Origin: a virus
IMG/VR virus record: IMGVR_UViG_3300046791_000454
Coordinates: 1-64,000 of that record
DNA length: 64,000 bases
Reading direction: 5' to 3' (one strand)
In this document: one piece after another, positions 31,458 to 40,541 of the stretch
Position numbering within the stretch: the stretch's first letter is position 1
Layout of the letters: the number at the start of each line of letters is the position of its first letter
Translations under genes and position numbers: made by a program
The notes under the pieces: model-generated
The model's database searches: none
What the model saw: the letters and a program-made list of their open reading frames with translations, nothing else
What the model was told of the DNA's origin: nothing

Positions 31458-32110
31458 GCAACGGGAAACGTCGCGTCGCCGTGGTCGGCCAGTGCAAGCG
31501 CGAAGTCGTCGTAGCTCATGGCGAAGTAGCCGTCCTTGCCCCACGAGGTGCCCCAGCTATTACAAAACCAGACGAGCCGTGCGCCCGCGTCGTAGCCGAC
31601 GAGCTCCACCTCGTGGCCGCCGCGAACGGTGCCGCGATAGCGAACCACGCCGTGCGCATCGGGCTCGTCGCAACCTGTCAACCACGTGAGCCCCGAGATC
31701 CCAGGCCCGAGCATGAGCGCGCCGATGGCGTGCGACGGCGAGAAGGCGTGCTTGTACCCAGAGATCCAGCCACGCGTCTTCATGACCCGCATCACGGCGA
31801 GGCCGCTTGAGCCGGTGTCGAAAGGCGGGTAGACGCCGAGGATGTGGTCGTGGTGCGTCGCCTGGGCGTAGACGCTCACGGCGTCCGCCTCGGTCATGTG
31901 CCTACCGAAGGGCGCCGTAGAGACGCAGCCAACGGCCGCATTGCCTGTGCAGGACCCAAGCTGACCCTGGTCGAAGGGAGCCACGTTGCGCTCCCAGCGA
32001 ATCGTCCGGTGCTCCGCCTGCTCGGCGGGGAACGCGAGGGACCGGTCGTCGTGTGCAACGTGGCGGCCGAGGCGCGGGTCGTGAGGGAGGAAGCGCGACC
32101 GGAGAATCAC
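31454..32110 (-). CDS. Papain-like (C1) cysteine peptidase
   Basis: 218 residues from GTG 32110, which overlaps the upstream stop (GTGA). FDQGQLGSCTGNAA (46-59) gives Cys54 and the preceding oxyanion Gln; GGHEVELVGYD (164-174) gives His166; CNSWGTSWGKDGYF (183-196) gives Asn184. This is the full Cys-His-Asn triad of C1A peptidases. There is no signal peptide or propeptide. It lies inside the lysis cluster, so cleavage of cell-wall peptides, envelope proteins or a virion protein is conceivable. Confidence 0.8.
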   Translation of the reverse strand: MILRSRFLPHDPRLGRHVAHDDRSLAFPAEQAEHRTIRWERNVAPFDQGQLGSCTGNAAVGCVSTAPFGRHMTEADAVSVYAQATHHDHILGVYPPFDTGSSGLAVMRVMKTRGWISGYKHAFSPSHAIGALMLGPGISGLTWLTGCDEPDAHGVVRYRGTVRGGHEVELVGYDAGARLVWFCNSWGTSWGKDGYFAMSYDDFALALADHGDATFPVA

Positions 32111-32787
32111 TTGCCGGCGTCCTTCGCGCGCTTCGCCGCGAGCCTGCGGTGCACGTCTGCCATGCTCGGGCGCCATGGCGCTGCCGTGCGCATGCCCCCG
32201 TCGCCGACGACCGTGCTGCCGAGCTTGCTGCTGTGCTCCGAGACGAGCTCGGCGATGATTGACTCCAACTCTGTGACGCCGACGCAAAGACCCGCGAGCT
32301 CTGGAGCCGCCAAGAGCCGCAAGCCCTCCTCGCAGACCGGCTCTGCCGCGTTGGCGATGTCCGCGGCCGTCTTGCGCTCGCCGGCAGTGCACGCAGCCCA
32401 CGTGAGCCCAAGCCCGCCCCATACGGCGAGCAGGCCCGTTGCCCACGCGATGCGCGCCACATCGCTCGGCGGCGGGGCCCTCGGCGACTTCGGGGTCGGA
32501 GGCCCGTCGCCCGCGGGGGCGCTTGGCGGCGCCTTGGCGGCCTTCACGTTCTCATGCATGCCCGAGCCAGCCAGGCCTGCGACGAGGCCCGTCAGGGTCG
32601 ACATGAGCGCCGCCTTCGGGCCCTCGCCCATGCCGAGGCCGTGAGCGACACCGATGGCGATGCCGCCCGCCGTCGAAAGGACCGGAAGCAGGCGATCGGA
32701 GACCTTGCCCTTGAGGCTACGGCAGACGAGGTAGAGGGCCACGCAGGCCACAAGCAGAACGGAGGGATCTTTCAGAATATCGAGCAT
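32107..32787 (-). CDS. Holin-like membrane protein with lipoprotein-like C-terminal half
   Basis: 226 residues from ATG 32787 (GAGGAC upstream). Residues 9-22 and 36-52 are transmembrane helices, with another hydrophobic stretch near 62-75: a holin-like N-terminal part. A Pro/Ala-rich linker (86-108) follows, then WATGLLAVWGGLGLTWAAC (115-133), which looks like a lipoprotein signal ending at Cys133, and a periplasmic-type helical tail. An internal GTG at 32460 could start a separate lipoprotein, reminiscent of nested holin/spanin arrangements. Confidence 0.55.
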   Translation of the reverse strand: MLDILKDPSVLLVACVALYLVCRSLKGKVSDRLLPVLSTAGGIAIGVAHGLGMGEGPKAALMSTLTGLVAGLAGSGMHENVKAAKAPPSAPAGDGPPTPKSPRAPPPSDVARIAWATGLLAVWGGLGLTWAACTAGERKTAADIANAAEPVCEEGLRLLAAPELAGLCVGVTELESIIAELVSEHSSKLGSTVVGDGGMRTAAPWRPSMADVHRRLAAKRAKDAGK

Positions 32788-32794
32788 GGGGTCC

Positions 32795-33589
32795 TCAGTG
32801 GGGAGCAGCGGCCGGAGCCGCTGGAGCAGTGGGCAGCGGCTGAGCAGACACCCCGAGCCGGGCGGCAACGTAGCCAACGGCCAGCGTGACGACCGCGACG
32901 ACGACGAGCCGCACGAGGTCGCGCCGCCAGGTCGACGCCGATTCCTTCGAGCCGTGGCTGAGCGTGAGCTCCGTCTTCTTGAGTTCGACGTCCGCAATCG
33001 ATGCGCGCGTTGCAACGTCGACAGTGAGCTTGCGGTTCTCGGCGGCCAGCACTTCGACGGCGTGCTCCGCCGACATGATCTCGCGCTGCTTCGTGTCAAC
33101 CACGTCGTGCCGAATCAGTCCGACCTCGCGCTCGGTCTGCTTCTGCCGCTCGTCCAGTGTGGCCATGAGGACGGTCATATCGTTCCAAGACTTCCGAACG
33201 GCGTCGACGTCGGCGAGCGTGACGGAGCGCTCGCCATCCATCCGCCTCACGCGCGCGGCCACGTCCTGGAGCGCAATGCGCTGATCGCGAAACTCCTTCG
33301 CGATCTTGAGACTCAGCTCGGCGTGCTTCGAGTCCCAGAGCTCAAGTACGGCCTTGATGGCCGATAACTCGTTCGCGATGGTCAGTCCAAAGCTACCAAG
33401 CTCGCCCTCGATTGCGCTCAGCTTGCGGCCGTTGTCGACACCACGCTGCAGGCCCTCGATGAGGCCGTGGCCGATGACGAGCAGCGCCTCGGCCGTCTTC
33501 TCGTCCGCGAAGTCCTCGGCCTTCCACGCGAGGACTGTTGCGCGGAGCGAGTCCGCCTCGTAGCCGTTGCCGTTATCGTTAGCGGACAT
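32795..33589 (-). CDS. Coiled-coil protein with C-terminal membrane anchor
   Basis: 264 residues. Long helical/coiled-coil body (SAIKAVLELWDSKHAELSLK; DERQKQTEREVGLIRHDVVD), one transmembrane helix near the C-terminus (DLVRLVVVAVVTLAVGYVAA, about 225-244) and a Pro/Ala tail. It lies between the tailspike and the holin-like gene, so it may be a lysis accessory or membrane protein; the orientation is opposite to a classical inner-membrane spanin. Confidence 0.6.
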   Translation of the reverse strand: MSANDNGNGYEADSLRATVLAWKAEDFADEKTAEALLVIGHGLIEGLQRGVDNGRKLSAIEGELGSFGLTIANELSAIKAVLELWDSKHAELSLKIAKEFRDQRIALQDVAARVRRMDGERSVTLADVDAVRKSWNDMTVLMATLDERQKQTEREVGLIRHDVVDTKQREIMSAEHAVEVLAAENRKLTVDVATRASIADVELKKTELTLSHGSKESASTWRRDLVRLVVVAVVTLAVGYVAARLGVSAQPLPTAPAAPAAAPH

Positions 33590-33592
33590 GCG

Positions 33593-35908
33593 CTACCCAG
33601 CTTTCCAGTCGTAGGTGGACGTGTCTCCAGACGTACCCTTCACAGAGAACGAGTTGGCGGCCTTCGCGGTGAGCACCGGTTGCGCGCCCTGCGTCCCGCC
33701 GAGCGTACGGAACGATAGCGCGACGGGATCGTCGGCGAGGAAGTATCCAGCGACGGCGACGGGGGTGGAGCCCGTGAGCGCGACTTGGCCGAAGTTCGCT
33801 CTACTCGCAGCGTCGATGCTCCACGGAGTCAGGCACGACGACAGGTCAACATCATCGCCACGACGGATGAGGCACGCTACGGCAGCCGTACCCACACCGA
33901 TATCGATCGCGCCAATCGTGCGCACGCGTCGCAGAGAAAGCGTCGCGACACCCGAGACGCCGACCAACACTTTCACCCCCGTGTGGCTTCCGACTTTTTC
34001 GCCCACGTACTCGTCTAGGCTCACCTTGCCGGCGGTCAGTACGGCGCTCCAGAAGTTGTCTGTTGTGGTCGCGGTATACGCCTGAGCGATCGACAAGCTC
34101 GAGTCGGCAGTGATGGCCCAAGGTCCCGCACCGTCGCGCGACTCGTACCCAACCACGTGGACGTTGGCGCCTGCGCCATTTACGTTGATGCCGTACTGCG
34201 CGCAGCGGTCGGCGGTGAGTCCGTGGGCGATCAGGTGACCTCCCGCCTCGACCCCAAGGCCCGCGTTACCACAGTCGCTTACGGTGATGTCGGTGAGCTT
34301 CGCTCCAACACACGCAACGCCGTCCCATACGACGAAGGCCGCGCCGGTGCCGCCAGATCGGGAGCCATTGAATCGCTCAATGTCGATCCCGGCGCCGCCG
34401 TAGACGATGAGCCCGCTCGTAGTGGAATCAAGCGCGGAGCAGTCGACGACTGCGCCATTACGGCATGCTTCCGTGTCATCCACCGAACTAGGGCCCAACG
34501 AGATGCCGAGATAGCTTGCCGTCGCGTCAACATGGGCGACATGAAATTGACGCGACGCCGATACAAGAACCCCACCCCCCTGACCATTGCTTCCAACGCG
34601 CCGGACGCGCGAACGAAAGATGCCCGACCTCACCTGGTTCTCTAGCGCAAGGCCGCCGAATGCGATGCCGTCTCCGTCTACCTCCATGTCATCGAAGATG
34701 TTGTCGCGTCCGGCGATGTCGAACGAGCATACAATAGAGGTGAAAAAGCCGGACTCATTCGTCACCCGCCACCCAGTGACGCGGCAACGTTGCGCGGCCG
34801 AAATTTCGAACGCCCGATCGCCAGTGCCAGTGATGACCGCACCATTGCCAAACAGTCGGATGTCATGCGGCGTTTGAACGGCCGTGACCGTTTTCCCTAC
34901 GGCGAAGGTGAACTCAACAACATCGTCGAGGGTCAATGTGGCTCCTGTCTTGGACAGGATCCGAAAGGTTTGCCCTACGCTGGTCGCCCCAACTACACGA
35001 ATCCAGTCACCGACTGAGAACACGTCATCGACACATACCAGCGTGCGCGTTCCCAATGCTGGCTGAGTTGCGATGGTAGTCGCCGGACCAAGCGCAATGG
35101 CTATCGCGTAGAACACACATTGCGAAGCACCTGGACCTGGCGGCAGCGACGACACGATCCGAGTGCCAGGCCCCTGCGCTTCGATGGTCACGCCGCTAGC
35201 GTTGGACAGGTCGCAGACCGTATCCCACTGCCACGTGCCGGACAGCATGACGACCTTGCCCGCGTAACCGGCCGCGATTGCAGCGGCCTGCACACGAGGA
35301 GCGTTGTCCGTGCTCGAGAGCGGCGCGAGGTACGCGATCGTGACTGGCACGACGATGGCTGTGCCGCCTAGCGACAGGTCGAAGGCCTCGACGCCTGGTG
35401 GCGTGTCGACGATGCAGTTGACCGTTAGCGTCACACCCGCTGCCGGCCGCAGCGCGCTGCCAGACGTCACCCGGAGCGTGTCGCCCATGGTGCCGAGGCT
35501 GGTGTTCGTTGAGATGGTGGCGCCGCCAGGTTGAGACACGACAACGCCATGTGCGTAGAGCGCGGCGAAGGCCTTGGAGAGGCCCGCCTCTCCGCTTCCG
35601 AACCACGCCGCCTGGACGACGCGAGGGGCATTCGGCCCGAAGCGGACGGTGCCGATGCCGTCGAAGATTTGCCACGGGCCGGCGTCGATGTCGCCGTCGA
35701 TGGTCGTCGTCGCGCCCGTCGACGTGGTGATGGTTGCGCCGCGCTGGAAGCGCAGGCGCGTACTCGCACTGCCGATGCTCGCCGAGCTGAGGAACAGGAA
35801 TGGCCCGCCCTCGAGCATCAGCTCGCTCGTGGAGCGCAGCGCGTTGGTCACCCGTGCAACGTCGGAGTTGCCCGACGGTTGGAGCGTGCGCGGGAGCGGG
35901 ATGGTCAT
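33593..35908 (-). CDS. Tailspike, pectate-lyase-like beta-helix
   Basis: 771 residues. After an N-terminal head-binding-type segment, residues about 195-560 show right-handed parallel beta-helix character: repeated short strands with V/I-x-G/D-N turns (GVTIEAQGPGTRIVSS; IRLFGNGAVITGTGDRAFEI; AGIDIERFNGSRSGG). The C-terminal part is beta-rich and would form a receptor-binding or capping domain. Such tailspikes bind and often cleave surface polysaccharide. Codon and base composition is slightly less GC-rich than in the surrounding genes, consistent with exchange of host-range genes. Confidence 0.8.
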   Translation of the reverse strand: MTIPLPRTLQPSGNSDVARVTNALRSTSELMLEGGPFLFLSSASIGSASTRLRFQRGATITTSTGATTTIDGDIDAGPWQIFDGIGTVRFGPNAPRVVQAAWFGSGEAGLSKAFAALYAHGVVVSQPGGATISTNTSLGTMGDTLRVTSGSALRPAAGVTLTVNCIVDTPPGVEAFDLSLGGTAIVVPVTIAYLAPLSSTDNAPRVQAAAIAAGYAGKVVMLSGTWQWDTVCDLSNASGVTIEAQGPGTRIVSSLPPGPGASQCVFYAIAIALGPATTIATQPALGTRTLVCVDDVFSVGDWIRVVGATSVGQTFRILSKTGATLTLDDVVEFTFAVGKTVTAVQTPHDIRLFGNGAVITGTGDRAFEISAAQRCRVTGWRVTNESGFFTSIVCSFDIAGRDNIFDDMEVDGDGIAFGGLALENQVRSGIFRSRVRRVGSNGQGGGVLVSASRQFHVAHVDATASYLGISLGPSSVDDTEACRNGAVVDCSALDSTTSGLIVYGGAGIDIERFNGSRSGGTGAAFVVWDGVACVGAKLTDITVSDCGNAGLGVEAGGHLIAHGLTADRCAQYGINVNGAGANVHVVGYESRDGAGPWAITADSSLSIAQAYTATTTDNFWSAVLTAGKVSLDEYVGEKVGSHTGVKVLVGVSGVATLSLRRVRTIGAIDIGVGTAAVACLIRRGDDVDLSSCLTPWSIDAASRANFGQVALTGSTPVAVAGYFLADDPVALSFRTLGGTQGAQPVLTAKAANSFSVKGTSGDTSTYDWKAG

Positions 35909-35909
35909 G

Positions 35910-36578
35910 TCACCACGTGGCGTATCGACGACGCATATAGTTCTCTAAGCGGACGCGGCCAGTGCCTGAGAGCGCCTGCCTCGTAAAGCCAACGTCGGCG
36001 ATGTCGCCGTCCCAAGGATTTGACCCGAGCAGATAGGCCGCCGCCCCGATAGCAAACTGCGACAGTCCTTCGACTGTAGTACCTGATGCGATTTGCGATC
36101 CGTTGGCACGCAATGCAGACGACGCACCGTTGAAAACGCACACGAAGGACGTAAACGCAGCCGTCATGTCGAACGTTGCGGCGAATGTGCCGCCATTCGT
36201 GAACATGGCTACTTGTGTTGCTGACGGGGCGTATACGATGGCTTCGCCTGACAAACCACCCAATGCAACCGGGACTCCGCCCTGGCTTGCTGCTTTGCAA
36301 ACGAACCAGATGGTGAACGGTTGCGGAATGGCTGTGAAAGACGCCGATACGAGATGTTGGAGCGACGCGCCGACGAACCGGACAACGTGGCGCCCGTTGA
36401 CAACGCTCGCCACCTGCGTCGGCCGGTTGCCCGCAGTCCCCTGCGTGACGTCGCGCCCCGCGCCGCCGATGTCCTGCCACGTGGACACCTTGCCGCTCGT
36501 GAGCGTCACGTTGTCCGCGCGCCACCAGCCGCCCGGGCTGCCGAGGTGTTTCGGGGTCCAAAGCGCCGGGTACGTCAC
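35910..36578 (-). CDS. LamG/concanavalin-like tail protein
   Basis: 222 residues: WTPKHLGSPGGWWRADNVTL, then STWQDIGGAGRDVTQGTAGN and RHVVRFVGASLQHLVSASFT, matching laminin-G/pentraxin-like beta-sandwich proteins of phage tails. Ends QALSGTGRVRLENYMRRRYA, the typical L..YM..RY end of such domains. Probable carbohydrate-binding tail component next to the tailspike. Confidence 0.75.
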   Translation of the reverse strand: MTYPALWTPKHLGSPGGWWRADNVTLTSGKVSTWQDIGGAGRDVTQGTAGNRPTQVASVVNGRHVVRFVGASLQHLVSASFTAIPQPFTIWFVCKAASQGGVPVALGGLSGEAIVYAPSATQVAMFTNGGTFAATFDMTAAFTSFVCVFNGASSALRANGSQIASGTTVEGLSQFAIGAAAYLLGSNPWDGDIADVGFTRQALSGTGRVRLENYMRRRYATW

Positions 36579-37645
36579 GTCTTGCGAGCCGTTGCCAGGA
36601 ACCAGTCGCCGCTCATTGAGTCGTACACGAAGCGCAGCGTCATCTTCGTAGAGTTGGCCACCGTGATGAGCGTGCCGCCCGAGGTTCCGCCGTTGACGAA
36701 CGCCATCGTGTGCGCCGCCGAGTTGATGACGTAGGCGACGAGCTCCGCCGTGTCGTAGACGCCGGTGAGGCCGAGCGTCTTCGTGCGGTCTCCCGTGAGC
36801 GCGCCATCGAAAACCCAGTCGACCGCAGTGCCGACGTTGATGGTCTCGTTCCCATCGGTGAGCGTGCCGCCCGCCTGCACGAAGCGGCCGGTGAGCTTGA
36901 TGTTCTTGGTCGCGCTGCCCGCCGTGAGGTTGATGGCATCAGCCGACGTGATATCGATCGCGCCCGCCGTGTCAGCCGCAATCCGGTCCACTCCGTCCAC
37001 TTGCAGAACGATGCGAGACACGGCGTTGACGATGAGAGCCGACTCGACGGAGTAGGACGTGTCAAGCGTCGCAACGTCATCCCCAGCCAGGGCGAGGAGA
37101 TGCACCGTGTCATACTTGATCTTGAGTTCGCCGGTCCCCGTAAGGCCGATGTCGCCGCTGGCCAGCGACTGCGGCGTCGCGCCTCCAGCAACGATCTGGT
37201 AGAAGTCGGCGATCGGCTCCACAGAGAGGCCGTGGATGGTGGCGTTCAGGTCTACCGTCCAGTCGGCACCAAACTGGTTGGTCTCTCCCGAGCCCACCTC
37301 GCGCTCGCCGTTCAAGCCGTGGAGGCTCAGCCACGTGTACTCGTCCGTGGGGAGCCCGTAGACGGTCAGCGTGAAGTTCCACTTGCCGAACGTCGTACCC
37401 GCAGAGAACGAGGGCGGCGGCGTCCCGCTGAAGTCGTAGTAGTACCCGTTGGCGTCGCTTGACCAACCAGCGGGCAGCGCGAAGCTCGGCGGGAACTTGC
37501 GAATGCGGTACCGCGGAGCCGGCACCATGGGCCAGCCGACAGTCGACGTCGCGCCGAGCTGGATGGTGTCCGAGGCTGCACACGTGATGCCGCCGCTAGC
37601 AGGCGTTCCGCCGTTCTTGGCGACGGTGAGAACTGCGGTCGTCAT
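36575..37645 (-). CDS. Tail fibre-like protein
   Basis: 356 residues, coupled by ATGA to the LamG gene. The N-terminal part is Ig-like (ITCAASDTIQLGATSTVGWP). Regularly spaced strands follow (about 200-290: AINLTAGSATKNIKLTGRFV), and the C-terminus is GDWFLATARKT, a common fibre ending. Precise role in receptor binding is inferred from position. Confidence 0.65.
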   Translation of the reverse strand: MTTAVLTVAKNGGTPASGGITCAASDTIQLGATSTVGWPMVPAPRYRIRKFPPSFALPAGWSSDANGYYYDFSGTPPPSFSAGTTFGKWNFTLTVYGLPTDEYTWLSLHGLNGEREVGSGETNQFGADWTVDLNATIHGLSVEPIADFYQIVAGGATPQSLASGDIGLTGTGELKIKYDTVHLLALAGDDVATLDTSYSVESALIVNAVSRIVLQVDGVDRIAADTAGAIDITSADAINLTAGSATKNIKLTGRFVQAGGTLTDGNETINVGTAVDWVFDGALTGDRTKTLGLTGVYDTAELVAYVINSAAHTMAFVNGGTSGGTLITVANSTKMTLRFVYDSMSGDWFLATARKT

Positions 37646-37648
37646 CTG

Positions 37649-38491
37649 TCAGCCACCCGTTCCGTAGCGAAGCACAACCCAGTTGGTCCCATTGAAGTAG
37701 AGCTCGAGCCACGGGTCGCCAGTGCCGGTGTTATCCATCACGTGCAGCACGGCGCTGTTCCAGTTCAGGATCGTCGCAAGCTTCGCGTTGGCGAGTGGGC
37801 GCGAGATGCGGACCATGCACTTGATGCTGTTCGGCGGAACCGAAAACAGGAAGTTGGAATCGTTCGTCAACGCGCCCAGAATGACCACGACGTCGAAGGC
37901 GCCGCCCGCGACTGTCTGGCTTGCGTCGCTGAGCGTCGTAAGGCGATAGCCGATGCTTGCCGAGCCGCCGCTCAGGATGGTCTGCCCGCTGCGCGTCAGA
38001 ATGCCGCTCGAGGTCTGTCCGCCGTAGGCCACCGTCGTGGCCGCGTTGTAGCTGACGACGGCGGTCGCACCGAAGGTCGTCGCGCCGTTGAGCTGGACCG
38101 TTGTGCCGTTGGCTGCCGACAGGAGCGCGGTGCTCGTCAGGAGCAGCGCCGCGGTGCCTGAGAACGTCAGCGTCGCGTTGCCGTTCCAGGTGCCGATGGC
38201 CCCGTTCAGCATGTCGAGTGTCGCGCCCGCCACGAAGTAGAGAAAGCCTCCGTTGGCCACGGTGAGCGTTCCGTTGATGGTGCCGCTCGTCAGGTTCGCG
38301 AAGGCGAACGCGCCCGTGACCGACATGCCTGAGCCGCCGAGGATGATTTGCGCTGCGGGAGCCCAGCTGCCCCCGTCGTCACCGTTGACCTGCTTGAACA
38401 GCGAGGTGTCGAACGAGGCCATCTCCGTGGAGAGCAGCGTGGACCCATTGGTCCAGGTGCCACCTGCGCGGATGCGTACGTTGTGAGCCAT
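37649..38491 (-). CDS. Fibre-like protein, paralogue of the next upstream gene
   Basis: 280 residues. Its N-terminus (LFKQVNGDDGGSWAPAAQII) and middle (LTRSGQTILSGGSASIGYRL) align clearly with the gene at 38495-39367, showing duplication. The body is repetitive beta (GTINGTLTVANGGFLYFVAG), as in trimeric fibre shafts, ending WVVLRYGTGG. Confidence 0.7.
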   Translation of the reverse strand: MAHNVRIRAGGTWTNGSTLLSTEMASFDTSLFKQVNGDDGGSWAPAAQIILGGSGMSVTGAFAFANLTSGTINGTLTVANGGFLYFVAGATLDMLNGAIGTWNGNATLTFSGTAALLLTSTALLSAANGTTVQLNGATTFGATAVVSYNAATTVAYGGQTSSGILTRSGQTILSGGSASIGYRLTTLSDASQTVAGGAFDVVVILGALTNDSNFLFSVPPNSIKCMVRISRPLANAKLATILNWNSAVLHVMDNTGTGDPWLELYFNGTNWVVLRYGTGG

Positions 38492-38494
38492 TGT

Positions 38495-39367
38495 CTATCC
38501 GCCGAACCCGTATCCAGTGCAGATCCAGTCCACCGCCACCGTGTCGAATTGGAGCTCCACCCAGGAGACGAGCGAGGAGAGCAGCGTCGGCGTGATGTCC
38601 ACGCCCGCGTTGTTCTTGATCTTGAAGGTGAACCCGGTGCCCGCCTCACGCGAGATGGTGCACTGGCACGGTGCGTTGTTCGCCGGCAGGTTGCAGGTGT
38701 AGGTGCGAGCGGCAACCATGTGAGGCGGCAAGAAGATGACGTCATAGACGCCCGGGTCGATGTTCTGGTTCGCGTCGCTGTACGTGTGGTCGCGAAGGCC
38801 AACGCTTGCCAGAGGCCCGTCGAGCACCGTCTGCCCCGTGCGGGTCTCAGTCCCGCTCGCCGTCTCGCCATTGTGGATAACACGAGAGCCCGCTACGTAG
38901 GTCGTGGCGTTCGTCGCCGTGAACGCGCACGTCCCGTTGATGAGCACCGTCGACGTGCTGCTCGCCTGCAAGGAGCTTGTGCCCGTGAGCGCCAGCGTCG
39001 CGGTGTCCGTGAACGTCCACGAGGAGCCGCCGTCGATGATGCTTGCCGAGCCGTTCTGTGCTTCGAGGTGGCCGCCGCTGTTCACGGTGACGCTGTGCCC
39101 GTAGGTCAGGACCACGTTGCCGAAGACGGCGCCAAGGGTGACGTTCGAGAGGCTCAGCGGGCCGTCTACGCGGAGCCCGGCGCCGTTGATGATGACGGCC
39201 GCGGCAGGCGCCCAGGTGCCGCCCTCGTCGCCGTTGACTGCCTTGTAGAGATTGGCGTCGAGGGTCTCGAGCTCCGTGTGAAACGTCGAGAGCGCCGGGT
39301 CGGTTGTGCCGCCGTCGACGGTGAGCGTTGCCCAGCCGCCGGGGCGAATCAGTGAGAAGTGCGCCAC
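38495..39367 (-). CDS. Fibre-like protein, paralogue of 37649-38491
   Basis: 290 residues from GTG 39367; this start gives MAHFSLIRPGG, matching the MAHNVRIRAGG start of its paralogue. Shared blocks: LYKAVNGDEGGTWAPAAAVI near residue 40 and TRTGQTVLDGPLASVGLRDH near 180, and a common tail (WICTGYGFGG). Beta-rich throughout. Probably adjacent or alternative parts of the same fibre. Confidence 0.7.
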   Translation of the reverse strand: MAHFSLIRPGGWATLTVDGGTTDPALSTFHTELETLDANLYKAVNGDEGGTWAPAAAVIINGAGLRVDGPLSLSNVTLGAVFGNVVLTYGHSVTVNSGGHLEAQNGSASIIDGGSSWTFTDTATLALTGTSSLQASSTSTVLINGTCAFTATNATTYVAGSRVIHNGETASGTETRTGQTVLDGPLASVGLRDHTYSDANQNIDPGVYDVIFLPPHMVAARTYTCNLPANNAPCQCTISREAGTGFTFKIKNNAGVDITPTLLSSLVSWVELQFDTVAVDWICTGYGFGG

Positions 39368-39368
39368 G

Positions 39369-40541
39369 TCAGTAGGTGATGTCGCCGAGCGTGTGTCCGC
39401 CAAGCGTCGACGTGCCGATGATGAAGGCGCCCGTGTGCCCCGGCGTGGATTCGACGACGATCTCCCATGTGCTCACCTCGCGGGCGATGCGCTTCATGAG
39501 CGCGTGGACCTTGCGGCGGACGTCGAGCGAAGCGGCCGCTGCGGCCGTGAGAACAATCAGGCTGTGTCGCTTCGTGGAGCTCCAGTACGGATATGGCATG
39601 GTCGTCCCAATGCATCCGACGCCGTGTGCGTTCGCGAAGGTCGCCACGAGGGCATTCCCGGGCCATGTGCTCACTGGGATGCCTGTCGGAGTGAGGAACG
39701 TGTGCAGCTTTGAGAACGTGGCCGTCAACGTGGTTGCCGTGATCGCGTCGATGCGCACGTACTCGGTCGGCAGGATGAAGCCGAGGACGTCGCCCTCAGC
39801 GAGCGGCGTGGCGCCGAGCGCCTGCGTATAGTTGACCGTGTGTGCGCCAGTCGTCGTCACGGCCGTCGTAACCGTTGCGAACTTCAGGACGGTCGACGAG
39901 TAGCCGTGCGTGACGGCGACGGTCTCCGTGATACCGCGCGTCTCCGGCTCGACTACGAGCGCGTCCGCATCCGTGAGCGCAACACCCTCGGCGAGGCTGT
40001 ACCTGATGACGACGGGGAGCGCCGTCGTCGTTACAGGATCGATGAAGGTGACGCGCTTGCGCGTGACGTCGGTGCGCTGAAGGTTCATCGGCTGGCCGCC
40101 GATGGCCGGCGGAGAGAGCACGGCCTCACTGGTCGTCGTCGTGCGGTACGCGATGAAGTCCGGGCCGAGCAGGCTCGTGAGCGCGTTCTCAACGTTGTTC
40201 TTGTTGCACCCGAGCGGGAGCAGGTAGCGCGCCTCAAGCGTCGCTCGGCGCTGCGTAACCGTGTCGCCTGGCGACGGGACAACTTGAAACTCCGCCTCGC
40301 GTTTCTCGAGACAGTCGACGAGCCTGGACGGATACTGCTGGTTGACGGCGCGGTCGAGCTTGCGGCGCATGCGCGCCTCGCCCATGGCCTGCGCGTAGCA
40401 GAGGGCATCCATGCGGCTGCCTTCGGTCACGTTGAACTGGTCGCCGAGGCCGGCGATCTTCGACGTGTAGAGCAGCTCGGCGTCGCTCGGCTTCGAGGTC
40501 AGCCGGAGATGGCCACATTTAGCGAACACGGAAAAGCGCAT
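39369..40541 (-). CDS. Baseplate/tail protein of unknown family
   Basis: 390 residues from ATG 40541 (TGATG overlap). N-terminal helical part with ARMRRKLDRAVNQQYPSRLV (about 56-75), beta-rich middle, and a C-terminal part RKVHALMKRIAREVSTWEIV followed by TPGHTGAFIIGTSTLGGHTL. The position after the gp47-type protein matches Mu gp48, but I cannot confirm homology. Start by coupling to the preceding gene. Confidence 0.6.
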   Translation of the reverse strand: MRFSVFAKCGHLRLTSKPSDAELLYTSKIAGLGDQFNVTEGSRMDALCYAQAMGEARMRRKLDRAVNQQYPSRLVDCLEKREAEFQVVPSPGDTVTQRRATLEARYLLPLGCNKNNVENALTSLLGPDFIAYRTTTTSEAVLSPPAIGGQPMNLQRTDVTRKRVTFIDPVTTTALPVVIRYSLAEGVALTDADALVVEPETRGITETVAVTHGYSSTVLKFATVTTAVTTTGAHTVNYTQALGATPLAEGDVLGFILPTEYVRIDAITATTLTATFSKLHTFLTPTGIPVSTWPGNALVATFANAHGVGCIGTTMPYPYWSSTKRHSLIVLTAAAAASLDVRRKVHALMKRIAREVSTWEIVVESTPGHTGAFIIGTSTLGGHTLGDITY

